DNA of 64,000 bases from Paralvinella palmiformis (GCA_025642065.1 JAODUP010000185.1:174501-238500), one strand, 5' to 3'. Positions 11,640-23,240 are shown, counted from the stretch's first letter. A program made the numbers and translations. Notes: a model not told the origin generated them from the letters alone.

Positions 11640-11830
11640 TGTAATTTGAGCTAATCGGTTAGCAAACAACAGATAGCTCAGCTTATCATTCAATATTTTC
11701 ATTCCTGATAAATGATGAGCCATTCCAAACGAACTTAATTGAGTTATTTCAGTGAGCGGCATTATTAGCTGACTGGATTTGTTCTGCGCAAATCGATTTA
11801 TCTTCGTAGTAATGGTGTAAGACTATTGTA
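11640..11830 (+). repeat. Diverged gamma arm
   Basis: Carries the ordered landmarks of the arm seen at 20820-20930, 40520-40620 and 51790-51900: TTCAATATTTTCAT, ATAAATGATGAGCC and GAGTTATTTCAGTGAG. Diverged and non-coding. Confidence 0.5.
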
Positions 11831-12149
11831 ATCATTACAAGGATGACGGAAATCATTCATTTGTCAATATATGATCATGCATCAACCTACATATATATAA
11901 CTCTATAGCATACATAAACCTAAACATAGATAAACCGATACCTCCATAAATATATGTGTACATACACCAATTTATGAATGACCCCTAAAATGAATAATAC
12001 GGCCAGGTTATTGAGTAACCGCGGGCGCCCAGACAACCCACTTTTGTACGTGGCAAATGTATTACACCTATACTAATGATATAATAATGCATGTTTAAAT
12101 AGCGCAAGAACCAGGTTACCCTGTTCTGAGCCGATGTGCATAATTATTA

Positions 12150-12340
12150 TTCCTGACTCAGACCTGTTTCCACCTAGTATACATGTCAGCTCCCAGGGGA
12201 GCATACAACGCATGCTGCCATTATTGGAGCAAATCGTTACTCAAACACATAGCCATCACGTCCTGTCGGGTACTGGTTTTTATGGATGAGTGAAAGCAGA
12301 AGTACGTCGACATAAGAAGCGGAAACATACAAAATGCACC
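12150..12340. repeat. Possible beta-related fragment
   Basis: Contains AGCAGAAGTACGTCGACATA and GGAAACATACAAAATGCACC, which resemble the beta segments near 2107-2135 and 32750-32775. Diverged, with uncertain limits. Confidence 0.35.
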
Positions 12341-12540
12341 ACTTGAAGGAGTGTTTCATCCAACTAGGCAATGGCAAGGTCTTCTCTACCGAATATGCTA
12401 TATATTGTAAATTCTACATAAATTTTGAATTACTCCCGTGGCGAAGCTCTAAATTACAGACCATATGCGTCTACCTTATTTAATGTAGTCACCCAAGTAA
12501 GATAACGCTCAGTTCGTCCATTATTACCATTACTTGTAAA
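12341..12540 (+). repeat. SINE B, 3' part only
   Basis: GGAGTGTTTCATCCAACTAG, GGTCTTCTCTACCGAATATG and AAATTACAGACCATATGCGT match the bodies of SINE B at 16738-17010 and 48655-48979 in order. The tRNA-like head is absent. Confidence 0.65.
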
Positions 12541-13106
12541 TGAAAGATAAAACACATTTCAGAAGTAGACGATGATTTGAACCCTTATCGTGTAGGTCTA
12601 TCGTCAACTGAACTATGTGTTAGGTATTTTGAAGAATTTGCTACCAGAGCACAAGGTGTAGCAATATTTCTAAAAACTTACTGATTAGTAACAAATGCAA
12701 TCGTTCAGAATAGTTATCATCTACAGTACATTATCTTTAACCGTAGATACTGAAGTGAAGGCGAGAGTACAATTTCTATTACTTGGAAAACCTCTCTACG
12801 AAATAAACTAAGCGAAGAACAGATTAGGTTAAATATATGATTTTTCCATACATATATCGTTCCATTGTTGCTCGTGTGCCAACTTTAAACCTTGACCTTT
12901 CCATTAGCTTAACATCATACAAAACAACAACTTGATGAGGCAATACGAAAATTATCTTTCCGCTGGTTTAACTTTTTTCAATTATATCCCGAAAAGACAC
13001 ATGTTTAAGTTAGCCTTCAACCGTGAACGCTTAAATTGGGGATATCACCGTATAACACGTTTACTGGCTCATCCTAGAAAGGGTGCATTATTACATCTAC
13101 ATCACG
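12541..13106. other. No gene recognised
   Basis: AT-rich sequence. The only long frame in this area, starting at 12932, runs into the (ATT)n tract and has a poly-tyrosine tail, so it is not credible as a gene. Confidence 0.5.

Positions 13107-13162
<56 letters not shown>
13107..13162. repeat. (ATT)n microsatellite
   Basis: About 18 uninterrupted ATT triplets. Confidence 0.98.
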
Positions 13163-13230
13163 GAGAAATCGTAAGATTGAACATTTCCATCAGTGAAAAA
13201 GGTTTAATAAATTGTGCAACGTCATTGCTA

Positions 13231-13237
13231 GATTCAA

Positions 13238-13324
<87 letters not shown>

Positions 13325-13446
13325 AATATATAATAAAATAATAATAATAACATATAATTATATATTATATATATATATATATATAATATAATATAATAAT
13401 AAATTATATGATAGTAATAATAAAAATATGTAATAAATATAATGAT

Positions 13447-13485
<39 letters not shown>

Positions 13486-13505
13486 CAGTAATAGTAGTAG
13501 GAGTA
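13231..13505. repeat. Compound microsatellite (AT)n / AT-rich / (GTA)n
   Basis: (AT)n at about 13236-13319, degenerate AT-rich DNA to 13440, then (GTA)n at 13447-13500. The GTA part occupies the P1 microsatellite position just before the conserved gamma block that starts near 13570. Confidence 0.95.
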
Positions 13506-13569
13506 GGAATAGACGTAGTTTTAGGAGGGGGAGGAGGGAAGAAGGAGGAGAAGGAGTAGTAGTATACAC

Positions 13570-14360
13570 TGTGTTAGATTTGAGGAGGTAATTTATTTAC
13601 ATATCTCACTAATGCAATATGTCATTTATTTATAACCATTAATTTGCCTTTTGCCCAAGTCCAATATATTATTTCTAGACTGCTGGCCTACTTTCGGTCG
13701 ATTTGTCATTGTTCTGGTTGCCAAAAGAGGACTCGCGGATAGACGAGAATTAAATTAACGCTGATGCTAACAGAAATACGATTTCCTTTGAGCTCTGTTC
13801 CTTCAAGATTTAAATCAAAGTACAGACTTCAATCCTGGAGATTGATCTAGTAGCTTCTCGCTGAAGATAATTAGCTTCAACTAAATAGCATATGTCCCTT
13901 AATACCTCTATATTTTAAGCCATGAACGTTTTTTGAAGTTCGTGGAAAAATTTCACTTTTTATTTATTCCTGCTCTTTCGGTACTAGGACATTGATATAT
14001 AGATGGTTTAAGTAAATGATATATGATTTATAATAATCACTGGTAAAGTAAGATTAAATTGTTATTTTGTATTTTCAAAAGGAAGCTCAATTATTAAGCG
14101 GTTTCATCGCCAGTTTAACAGTTAATACAATGAAAGACATAATCCTGACATTTAATACTACTTCCTTTTGATACAGCCTCGAGGTAAACTCTAAGGGATA
14201 TGACCTTTCAATCTAAAAATGCTGAATGCCATATCTGCATGAATCAATCACAATCATTGATTGTTATTTGTAGGTTCGCAGGGAAAGAGAACTAATACGG
14301 GAAATGGAATAGATCCATATCAAATGGTGTTATATATTCTTTTAATCAAGTACTGAGACA
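13570..14360 (+). repeat. Gamma unit 1, block downstream of P1
   Basis: Starts GTGTTAGATTTGAGGAGGTA and shares ordered landmarks with 19350-20100, 30900-31720, 35840-36430 and 50223-50900: AATTTGCCTTTTGCCCAAGT, TTGTCATTGTTCTGGTTGCC, GAATTAAATTAACGCTGATG, GGAGGCTCAATT-like sequence, and the AATCAATCACAATCATTGAT motif at 14242. No open reading frame is shared, so it looks non-coding. Confidence 0.8.
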
Positions 14361-15400
14361 GAACTAGTTTACAAAAACCTATTTACAAAATGTAGACGTT
14401 TGATTGAATAACTATTAACTTTCTATGCTTTACCATCAAAAAGGAAAGATTACTCAAATGACTTAAAAGTCTTTATAATAAACGTACACAAGACTAAGTG
14501 AACTATATTATTTATATTAAAAGTGTTCATTATTGATCATTTCCATGGTTTTGGTTTTGTTGTTCGGGGAGAATCCCCAGGCTGTCGCTTAATCAGCACA
14601 GCCTCTATGTTGGAGTGGTTGAGAAACCTCCTCCCCCCACCACTCACAGGGGAGCAGTACGGAAAGATGGAGCCGAAATATCCTGAGGGTGGTCACTGCC
14701 AGAGTGTTTTACGTCCTCAGGGGGGGTTTTTAACATCCCCCTTTATTTTAAATAATTCAGTGGAGACGGCAGCGCCATTTAACGTGGTCAGCCACCCACG
14801 ATGTAGTGAGCCGAGAAATTAATCCCTAGAAAAGTTTCGACCTCTTACGGGGTTCGAACCTGTGACCGTTGGTACCAAGTGCCGGGTACTTAACCGCTAG
14901 GCCACCGGAGCTCACTGATCATTTCCATATAACCCGTCAAACTAAATATGGTGTTCATGTTAATAATTCCATTGCATTTCATTCAGTCCACAGTTCTATG
15001 TTTATCAATACATTAGCCACAAATCTATCTCATTAAACGCCGAATTATCTCTTTTACATAATCAGTAAGTTCTATTAAGGCTAATTTAATTAATCGTGAT
15101 ATCACTTTCATCATAACCTCTGAAATATTTGGACAATGCTATTTTATAAGATCGTCCTTCAGTAGTTCTCGGCGATGAAGCGTTTTTATTGTTGATGTTG
15201 CAGTTTGGGATGTGACTGTTGTGCTATTTATAAATAATAAAACTAATGAGTGACTAATTGTTTTAACATTTACATTGTGACAATTATTTAACTAGCTTAC
15301 TATTATTTTATCAGATAACAACTTTGATTTGCTATCGACTTCCCTAGACACTAATCTAATATCGACGATGATAACATCGACGAAAATGATGATACATGAT
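14361..15400 (+). repeat. Repeat delta, copy 1 (interrupted by SINE D)
   Basis: 14361-14533 plus 14929-15400 are homologous to 28081-28660: TTTACAAAATGTAGACGTT, TTGATCATTTCCATATAA, CATTAAACGCCGAATTA, and the TTCCCTAGACACT and GATACATGATCT blocks. The SINE D insertion is the main difference. Delta resembles parts of gamma. Confidence 0.75.
14534..14928 (-). repeat. Complete SINE D with 13-bp target-site duplications
   Basis: An antisense tRNA-derived SINE of about 369 bp (14547-14915), flanked by identical TGATCATTTCCAT at 14534-14546 and 14916-14928. On the minus strand the head has A box TGGCCTAGCGGTT (14904-14892) and B box GGTTCGAACCCC (14860-14849). The body holds GGCGCTGCCGTCTCC, and the 3' tail contains GGCTGTGC, AGCGACAGCCTGGGG and CCCCG, followed by an AAC/AAA-rich end. 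The uninterrupted target is visible at 28261-28273. The tail resembles the 3' end of the I-like LINE at 62680, its likely mobilising partner. Confidence 0.9.
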
Positions 15401-15475
15401 CTGTTTTTTGTTGTTGTTGTCGACGATGATGATTACGATTAAGATGATGATGATGATGATGATTCTGTTGGTTTT
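15401..15475. repeat. (GTT)n/(GAT)n microsatellite
   Basis: GTT run, then GAT triplets, at the same place in delta as the GAT tract at 28663-28733. Overlapping isoleucine- and histidine-rich frames are artefacts. Confidence 0.95.
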
Positions 15476-15619
15476 TGGAGGTCGTGACTCTAATGATGAC
15501 AAATGGAATAATAACAATGAATAATATAATAAAAATAGTAGAAACACGTACAAAATGTCCGGTTTTATACCACTGTATTGCACAGTTTCTGTGGTTCAAT
15601 GATAAACTAATTTTGGTAC

Positions 15620-15750
15620 AATGCTTTGAGACCACAGTTGACAGTCAACAACAAATGTCAGTGTATTATAAGAACCCTATCCTATACATCATCATATTTC
15701 GACACCACAGATCGTGACCTCAGTTTCATTCTAGGTTGCAATAGCCCCGC
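15620..15750 (+). repeat. Beta fragment
   Basis: ACAGTCAACAACAAATGTCA, TTTCGACACCACAGATC, TGACCTCAGTTTCATTCTAG and a trailing GCAATAG parallel 2220-2345 and 60000-60065 of beta. Confidence 0.6.
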
Positions 15751-16599
15751 AATCTTACTACATAAACGGCCAGGGAGACAAACAGCGTTGGCTTGAACAC
15801 GTAAAAGGTGTGTAGCGTACCCTGAACCTAGGTATAGATGCAGCCAATCTAGACGTTTAGCCCTTCAGGCTAAATGCGTTGTTTACCGAACTAATTGGAT
15901 TGTTCCATTCAAATCCGAGGTTCCCTAGATTCATCACATATTAACCACAAATATATTTCATAAACGGGTGTGTTGACTTTCGGTGAATGGGCTCTTCATC
16001 ACCATCAGCATCATCATAAATATAATACACATAATTTATATAGCGCCCTAAATAATCTGCGGGAAAATTACTCTAAGGCGGTTAACAAGGTAGATAACAT
16101 AGATGTAGCAGATGAAGCAATTGCCATAAAGTACCTTTTTCATGGTGTCTCCATTAAACGGACAAAAAGCCAGAATTAAAGGCTCATCACCTTCGATGTT
16201 TAGATAATACAGAATCAGAAGGCACCGCATTATGATAGATTGTGAAGAAACAATATATCAAATGATCTGCGTAATATTAGCAATTAAATTGTCCCTTTAG
16301 ATGGTCGATTATTAGTCTAACCAGAGTGTAAGAAAACAAAGTTATTTTGAATGAGAAATGACAGATGAATCACCTTTCGGATATGGTCTGTCTTGATGGA
16401 TGCCACGCTGTAGGTACGAATGCATAAATGCAAGCACAAACATATACATAATTTACAATCAGCCCCATCATTGATTCTCTGGGAGGTTTACTGTTTATAG
16501 TTAACTGAACAAACGTTGGGCTACATACTAGAAATAATTATGACTATTTAGTGCCCATCAATTAGTTATGCATTTTATCGAACTGGCTGACGGGATCAG
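15751..16599. other. No gene; repeat remnants
   Basis: 15880-15975 carries a delta/gamma arm (ATTCAAATCCGAGGTTCCCT and a CATTAAACG-like end). 16015-16095 is a LINE 3' tail, listed separately. 16160-16270 shares AGCCAGAATTAAAGG and TGATAGATTGTGAAGAAAC with the reverse gamma fragment near 4970-5060. No coding content seen. Confidence 0.45.
16015..16095 (-). repeat. LINE 3' tail fragment (antisense)
   Basis: TTATATAGCGCCC, then TTACTCTAAGGCGGTTAACA, matches in order the antisense 3' untranslated end of the L2/CR1-like LINE at 22150-22200 (TTATATAGC, GCTCTAGGGCGCTTAACAT). Only the tail is present. Confidence 0.4.
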
Positions 16600-16695
16600 T
16601 AATTTATTCACTCATTCAGTCATTGGATGACGTACTGACTGACTGACTAATTCACTCACTCACTCACCCATTCACTCATTCACCAACTCACTCAC
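16600..16695. repeat. ACTC-type tetranucleotide tract
   Basis: Degenerate ACTC/ATTC/ACTG repeats bordering gamma unit 2 on its left, as in other gamma units. Confidence 0.9.
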
Positions 16696-16737
16696 ATATT
16701 TTGAAGCTCATATCACCATAAATGTTATTAACTTTGG

Positions 16738-17010
16738 CCACATCAGTAGAGTGCGAGACTATTAACCTATGGCTATGGTCATTCTGTGCGGGAGGTCGCA
16801 TGTTCGCGCCTCGGCCGTGACACTATAGTAAGAGGAATGTTTCATCCTGGCAAGGTTTTCTCCACCGAACATGCCATATATTCTCAATTCTAAATTTATT
16901 TAGAATTAGTCTCCGCGGGGAAGCTATAAATTACAGACCATATGTATATCTCTCATTTGAGGTGGCCAGCCTCATTAAAAACTGCTATTTCAGCTATTCG
17001 GCTATAATAT
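16738..17010 (+). repeat. SINE B, copy inside gamma unit 2
   Basis: Shares with 48655-48979 a tRNA-like head (diverged B box GCATGTTCGCGCC near 16798) and the body GGAATGTTTCATCC, TTTTCTCCACCGAACATG, TTAGTCTCCGCGGGGAAGC and TACAGACCATATG. The tail ends in a short ATT run. Confidence 0.7.
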
Positions 17011-17654
17011 TATTAGCGATTACCGATTATAAACCAATAAAATGTGCCACTTAAACGGAATTGGATTCTGTAATAAAAGGGCACGGAGATTGTAAATATA
17101 TTGTATCGCTAAACTCAAAATCGAAGAAAGAGTAATATTAGATTATTTATTCGAATTTGAATGGTTATGTAATATTTCTGACAGTCCATGAATACCAATA
17201 ATAAAGTAAGCCTTTACTACAAGCATTCGTTTCGACAATTTACTACAAATTAGTAAATTATTATACAGCTTATTCTTTAATATTGCTATCAATTAACAAA
17301 TATATCAAAGGGGTTGATTTAAGAGCACATGGATCGCCTCTTCTCATCCATACACAGTTATATGGCCCAAATTGTACTTTAATATTTTGACTATCTTAAT
17401 GTGAAAATATATTGGTCTAGCCAAATGAGTACATGTTTATGTGCTTTTATTTATCATATGTGTTTGTGTTTTTATTAATTGGGCATCAGCTGATGACAGT
17501 AGGATTATAAATCGCTAACAATTTACGTAGCCGGGTGTGATGCTTGTATGTCGGACGAAAGGCATCAATATTGAACACTTCTAACCAAATACCTCGCCCA
17601 ACTTCGTTTACATATATTGACTACACCAATTAGTGGTGTCTGATTTACACATTT

Positions 17655-18066
17655 GAGCCAAGATTACTGCAACTGTCTTCGTTTATAACATTGCATCTAA
17701 GGATATTCTAAAACTTCAGTGTGTTCAGAACTGCTTAGGTAGGGTTGTCACACGGTCTCATCGGTTTTCCCATTCTCTCCCACTTCTGAAATCGCTTCAC
17801 TGGCTCCCTGTTCAATCTCGCATCATTTTCAAACGCTGCGCTATTGCCTATCAAGCTCCTTTTTTGGAGAACCTTCATATCTACTTATCATACTTTCACT
17901 AGCACCTTTTCAGACTCGCTTATCCTTCCTAAGTTTCCTTGCCATCTGATCATTGTTGATGAACTTTGCATCGTACCCGGACTATGAGTTTGCCCACCCC
18001 CTGTACTAGGTACACCACTGAGCTAGATTCTTTTCGAGGATATTGGCGCTATGGAAGTTTGGTAAT
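17655..18066 (+). mobile_element. L2-like LINE, family L2b, 3' fragment
   Basis: The plus-strand translation gives the end of a reverse transcriptase: KDILKLQCVQNCLGRVVTRS, then SHSLPLLKSLHWLPVQSRII, a signature of L2/CR1-type LINEs, followed by a frame-broken C-terminus. The 3' end AGGATATTGGCGCTATGG runs into a short ATT-rich tail. It is the same family as the antisense element at 42712-44915, whose 3' end carries the reverse complement of this tail. It is 5'-truncated and nested in gamma unit 2. Confidence 0.85.
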
Positions 18067-19033
18067 TATTATTAGTATTGTTAAGCAAACAATTTGTATA
18101 TCGGGACCTGTAGGCATCCGAAATAATAATTAAGATATTAATATCATTAGAATAAATGCAAGTCTGCTTAGATTTAAGAACAGTATATCATCGTTCCTAA
18201 TTTATGCCACAAAATTTCCATGAAAGGTTTTCTTGGCTGGTGCTTCAATGTTCTCGAAATTGTTTCTGTAAATACCATATCGTGCGTACTAATATCATTT
18301 GGCGCATGAAAAGAGTTTACTATCAGTAAACATGGTGTAGAAGTATTTAAAAACTTGGTTACCTCCAACGTAGCAATGTACACATTCCAAATAAATTTAA
18401 CCATTTAGAATATTTACTCTCTAAAACAAATTAGCCTTAAAGGAAGATACTAATGTGTAGCCAAGGAAGTAATTTAATTGTTTTCAAGAAAATCACTCGC
18501 TGTCGACATAAACTCCAGAAACCCTAAAAAAGTATTAGATTTGTTTAAGACTACACAATATTCCATAGATATATTTATTAATGATGCCTGGTACTTCAAT
18601 TTTAAGCCTTGCATTTTTCATTAGCTACCCATCATACCAGAGACTAACTTCATAAGGCAAAAACGAAATTAGGATTATTTTACATTCTAAGTGGACATTT
18701 ATTATAGAACAATCTTCTACAGGGAACATTCTATATATTAAAATAGAAGTGTTAGCATATAAAAGTGTTAGCATACATGCCAACTTTAATCAATCTTAGT
18801 ATAGATTAAATGAAAAATGTGAGATGCATATCATTGAAATCCCAAACATATGTCAATCAAAAACTTAATTACATGTTTAATATGTAAACACATAAATGCT
18901 AAGATGTTTATCACGAAATATTTCACAGAACGTACATTTGTATATTGCCTTTGATGGTGAATACGCTTAGACACCTCATATTTGGGATATCGCTATGCAC
19001 CGCATTTCAGTGCTTCCTGCTAATAAGGAGGCC

Positions 19034-19345
19034 TTATTATTATTATTAGTAGTAGTAGTAGTAATATTAGTAGTAGTACTTTAGTAGTAGTAGTAGTAGT
19101 TGTTGTTGTTGTATTATTAGTATTATTAGTATTATTATTATTACTAGTAGTAGTAGTAGTAATAGTAGTAGTAGTACTTTAGTAGTAGTAGTAATAGTAG
19201 TAGTACTTTTGTAGCAGTAGTAGTAGTAGTAATAGTAGTAGTAGTACTTTAGTAGTAGTAGTAATAGTAGTAGTACTTTAGTAGCAGTAGTAGTAGTAGT
19301 AATAGTAGTAGTAATAGTAGTGGTAGTAGTAGGAGTAGTAGTATG
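19034..19345. repeat. (GTA)n-rich microsatellite at gamma P1
   Basis: About 310 bp of GTA/TTA/GTT triplets with recurring TAGTACTTTAGTAG interruptions, which point to a higher-order repeat. It lies directly before the conserved block GTGTTAGATTTCAAG. Confidence 0.95.
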
Positions 19346-20439
19346 TTTTGTGTTAGATTTCAAGTGATAATTTATTTCAGTGATAGAGTTGTTATTTAAC
19401 ATTTATTTATACCAAATAATTTGCCCAAATTCAATATAATAACTCTATATTGTTTCCTTATTTTCAGTCGGATGTCCTTATCTTGGTTGACAAAATAGGA
19501 TTCACTGACGGTAGGGAATTAAATTAATGTTGAGAGTAATAGAAATACGATTGACTTCAAGCGTTGTTCTTTGTTAATTACATTAAAGGGCAGAGTTCAA
19601 TGCTGGAGGTTAATCGAGATCAAAGCTGGGGATAATTAACTTCAATTAATTTATATATGGCCCTTATTTGTGGTAATAAATTTGATCTTTAATTTCTCCC
19701 TGTTCTTTTTGATGAATATAAAGACGATTTTAATAAATAGCATTTGATTATTACAACTTTTTGCTATGTTAAGATTAGGTTGTAAGTTTTTTCACACATT
19801 CAAAGGGAGGCTCAATTGTTTTAAGCTATAGCGTCAGCTTAGCAGTTAATAAAACGGCACAAATGATCTGGCTTAATGCTACTTTCTTTCGTTAAAACCT
19901 GCCAGCAGACTCCCGCCGATGCGATCTTCCAACATAAAAAACAAGTACTATCATATCCACGTGAATCAATCACAACCATTGATCGTTATCGGTAGTTTTG
20001 TTAGCAGAGCGAACTAATTTGGGAAAATAGAATGATTCCGGGTCAAATGGCATTAAGTAATCCTTGAATCAAATGAAATCTTACGGGAAACAATAAAAAT
20101 AAGGCTGTCGGTTCTGACGAACGTCAGCATTCAATAAACGAATCAAACTCACTTTGCCAGTGACTGATAGTTTTGGCTGCGACGAAAATTTGGCTAGTTT
20201 TCTATTTTAATGAAGACATTTTATATACTTTATTCACCATGTCGTTGTTTTGTCGAAAATATCGTTTCTGGTGATGCCATATTTTTAATTTGGCACATTT
20301 CGCTAAACTAGGATGAGTATAGTCTTCATCAAGACTAACTAACTGTCGTATTGAAGCACCCATTCAGTCCTTCATTCACTCATTCACTCACTAATTCACA
20401 TATGACCCAGATGTGATGGTCGCCGAAACTGAACAAGCT

Positions 20440-20660
20440 AGATACTCATTCGGACAATCACTGATTCACTGTCTCACTCAATCGCTGACTCATTTAGTAA
20501 CTCATCTGCATTGAAATATGATGGTCACGGTTCGAAGGCCGGCGTTACCAGTTGTTTAGGGATGTTTACTCTTCGGGTGTATATCCCAGGAGTGTCCATC
20601 ACTGAATTCGAAGTCATCAGCTAATCACTGGCGCATAATTTTGAATATATCAGAAATTGT
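20440..20660 (+). repeat. SINE C block inside gamma unit 2
   Basis: Contains a B-box-like GGTTCGAAGGCC near 20530, then TTACTCTTCGGGTGTATATC and TTCGAAGTCATCAGCTAATC. This is the order seen in the SINE C body at 11264 and at the same place in units 3-5. It is followed by ACTAACAACCAATGAAGAA, also shared by the units. Confidence 0.5.
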
Positions 20661-21566
20661 GTAATCCACAAATAAAAAGGAGCACTTCAGCACTAACAAC
20701 CAATGAAGAATGACCGCATATAAACTTAATACACACAGAAAATATAAATTGTAATAAAGTTGTTATCATGATCAATTGGATTAACGTGATTATAATTTAC
20801 GAATTAGGACACAACATATAATTCAGCGTTTAATGGAATATTTTCATAGTTATTAAATGATCAATTAGAGAACTTGCGATTTGAAGGGAAAGTAATCCAA
20901 TTATTTCAGTAAGAAACGTATTTATTACTCTAATAAAATTGCAGATAACTGAAATTCATTTTTAAAGGCAATATAAAAAGTGTAATATTGGTCATATCAG
21001 GCCGTGTATCATTTGTGATGCTTACAGATAAAACTGCCTTTATTACCTACTGTTAAGTACGCTAGTGGCATGACTACAAAGATTACAGCATTCCGCTACC
21101 TAATTGGTTACCTATACTCGTAAACGAAATCAATTAACACGTGTCTTGAACTCCCTGAATTGGCTTCTAGTTATATTGATTTCTCAGTACGAGATCATAG
21201 TGTATCTGTACAAGACACTGCAGATTTTTCGTATCAGCCACCAAGGTTTCTCAAGTCTTAATCTAAATGAATCTTAAATGTAACAAAATCACGTCACGTG
21301 ATATACGATATTGGATGTTTCTAAAAGGTCGCAATCACCCCAATGCAGCAATCTTCCACTGATCATCAGTAATACCCTTGATATATTCCAAAAGAAGATA
21401 AAAACTAACGTTTTTATTTCATCTGAATATATCTAGTATTTAACTGCGTGTATTTTTAAAGAATTTATGTAAATATGTAAGTATGCTGCGTCTATATAAT
21501 CTATATTGTCAAGCGTCTTTCAGTAATCTTCTTATTTATTATACAGAATGCAGTGCGCATTGTGCA

Positions 21567-21567
<1 letters not shown>

Positions 21568-21612
<45 letters not shown>
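21568..21612. repeat. (ATT)n microsatellite
   Basis: About fifteen ATT triplets. Confidence 0.97.
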
Positions 21613-21770
21613 AGAAGATATTGTAAATCGGTCTTCATACCTGCCTTGGTCTTCTAATGCTTAGTCAATTAATAACCAAAAGGTATTCCCATATACCTGA
21701 TATGGAAATTAATATTTTAGTAATTTCAATGAAATAGGTTGATAATCTTGTATTATTTGTTTTCGCCTAA

Positions 21771-21797
21771 CCCCCCCCCCCCACACACACACACACA
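21771..21797. repeat. Poly(C)-(CA)n compound tract
   Basis: Twelve C residues run straight into CA dinucleotides. Homopolymeric C is rare in this AT-rich window. Confidence 0.95.
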
Positions 21798-22139
21798 TAT
21801 ACACACAGGGTTACAATAGCAAATATATATTACGTGTTAAATGATCATGTTACGGTTCATTAATAATGATATACTCAGATATAGCTGTTGCCATACAGTC
21901 GATCTAGCCAAAGCCCATGTCTGGGTTAATATAAATATGTATCAGTAAATATTAAATGATTCATCAATTATACTAGAAGTCGTACATTTAGTTTATATTT
22001 CCGCCAAAGATAAAGTAGTTATTCTTTGAAACTCCTAGGTAATGTAATCATAGCTGAAGGTGAGTTCATTGTTTGAAGCCTTTGGTTCTGAGAATAATTA
22101 AAAATGACACTGAACCTGGTCACAATTATATATAATATA

Positions 22140-23240
22140 ATAATAATAGTATTTTATATAGCTGCTTATTCAACTAAAATTGCTCTAGGGCGCTTAACAT
22201 TTAAAACACAATTAAAACATAATATGAGCCCATATAGATCAAATACATTTCACACATCATAAACTGGTTTAATACTATAAATACGCCAATTTAAATAAAC
22301 GGGTTTTAAAAACCTTACAAAATATGTCTCTACTTGCTGCTAGTTTTATGTGGTTTGGCAACTCGTTCCACAGCCTGGGAGCTGATGCTCGGAAGGATCT
22401 CTCTCCGTACATTGCTATATGGCTTCTTGGTGCCCTCAAACGTGAATAAGACTCAGATCGGAGCAGTCTCACTAGTATGTATTTTTCGATCAGATCGATT
22501 AGAAACACTAGTGCTGTTCCATTCGGTACTTTGAATGTAAGAAACAGGATCTATCTTGTACTGTGATCTGAAAAATACAGGAAGCTAGTACAGCTGGAAC
22601 ATAACTTGTGTTATATTTCCCTTTTGCGAGTGCGTGTCACCAAACGTGCAGCACAGTTGTAGGCGGTTTGTTAGAGATAGGGGTATATTATATAACAATT
22701 CTTTGCTATAGTCTAGTCGGGAAATAATAAGGACTTGGACTAGCGTCTTGCATGTCTCATCACTTATGTACTTACGAATAAGTCCTGTATTTCGTATTTG
22801 ATAATAACAGAACTAATATATATAATTCACCAGCTTCTCCATTCCTAGAGCATTATTTAATATAAGCCCTAGATTTCTTTAAGACATGGAAGAATTTATA
22901 TAACTGGATCCTACCTTAATGCTAATATTCTCAGTTTTCTTTACATGTTGCTTGGATGAGAAAACAATGAATTATGTATTGTCCTTATTCAATGTCAGCC
23001 TGTTCCTGTTCACCCAAGTACTTATATCTACAATATAAACTTGAATTGAAAATGAAAAATCATCCCATTTACGACATCACTTCACAGTCATACACACATA
23101 TGTATGATCGGCATAACAATGATATTTAATATTATACCGTTTAATAATTTCACCAACTGGTTTGGTATAGATACAGTAATTCTTTGATCCTAAAACGGAT
23201 CCCTGTGGTTCACCAAAAAGAAGACCTACATCTGGCGATG
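22140..23240 (-). mobile_element. L2/CR1-like LINE (family L2c), 5'-truncated
   Basis: Antisense. From 23240 downward the translation gives a diverged GEPQGSVLG motif, a degraded YADD-type site (HCYADHTYV, with the second Asp replaced by His), a RLDY segment and the C-terminal signature RSESYSRLRAPRS. The 3' untranslated end contains AAGCGCCCTAGAGC, and the element ends in an ATT-rich tail near 22140. Several stops and frameshifts show it is dead. About 1.1 kb of a normal 3-4 kb element remains. Confidence 0.8.
22275..22508 (-). pseudogene. LINE reverse transcriptase C-terminus
   Basis: Intact 77-codon antisense stretch encoding the end of the L2c polyprotein: LRAPRSHIAMYGERSFRASA, then PRLWNELPNHIK and FKTRLFKLAYL. 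This tail is typical of L2/CR1 polyproteins (R-x-F-x-x-x-A-P-x-L-W-N-x-L-P). The N-terminal methionine is internal and not a real start. Confidence 0.85.

Larger units (their letters stand above)
17020..20930 (+). repeat. Gamma unit 2 (most complete copy)
   Basis: A multi-kilobase repeat matching units 3 (29700-32500), 4 (33930-36795) and 5 (50223-51960). Ordered landmarks: TTTCGACAATTTACTACAAA (17232), GAGCACATGGATCGCCTCTT (17324), CATCAATATTGAACACTTCT (17563), ATTGACTACACCAATTAG (17616), AACATGGTGTAGAAGTATTT (18329), microsatellite P1 (19034-19345), GAATTAAATTAATGTTGAGA (19508), the 19965 motif, GGAAACAATAAAAATAAGGC (20087), an ACTC tract (about 20340-20400), a SINE C block and the arm at 20750-20930. 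A LINE fragment is nested at 17655-18066. No coding region is conserved between units. Confidence 0.8.
20931..22139. other. No gene; contains two microsatellites
   Basis: AT-rich, with stops in all frames. Holds (ATT)n at 21568-21612 and a poly(C)-(CA)n tract at 21771-21797. No recognised element. Confidence 0.5.

Noticed and set aside
15970..16179. 69-codon plus-strand frame with a histidine-rich start
   Set aside because: It spans a short CAT/CAC run and an antisense LINE 3' tail, with no recognisable protein motif.
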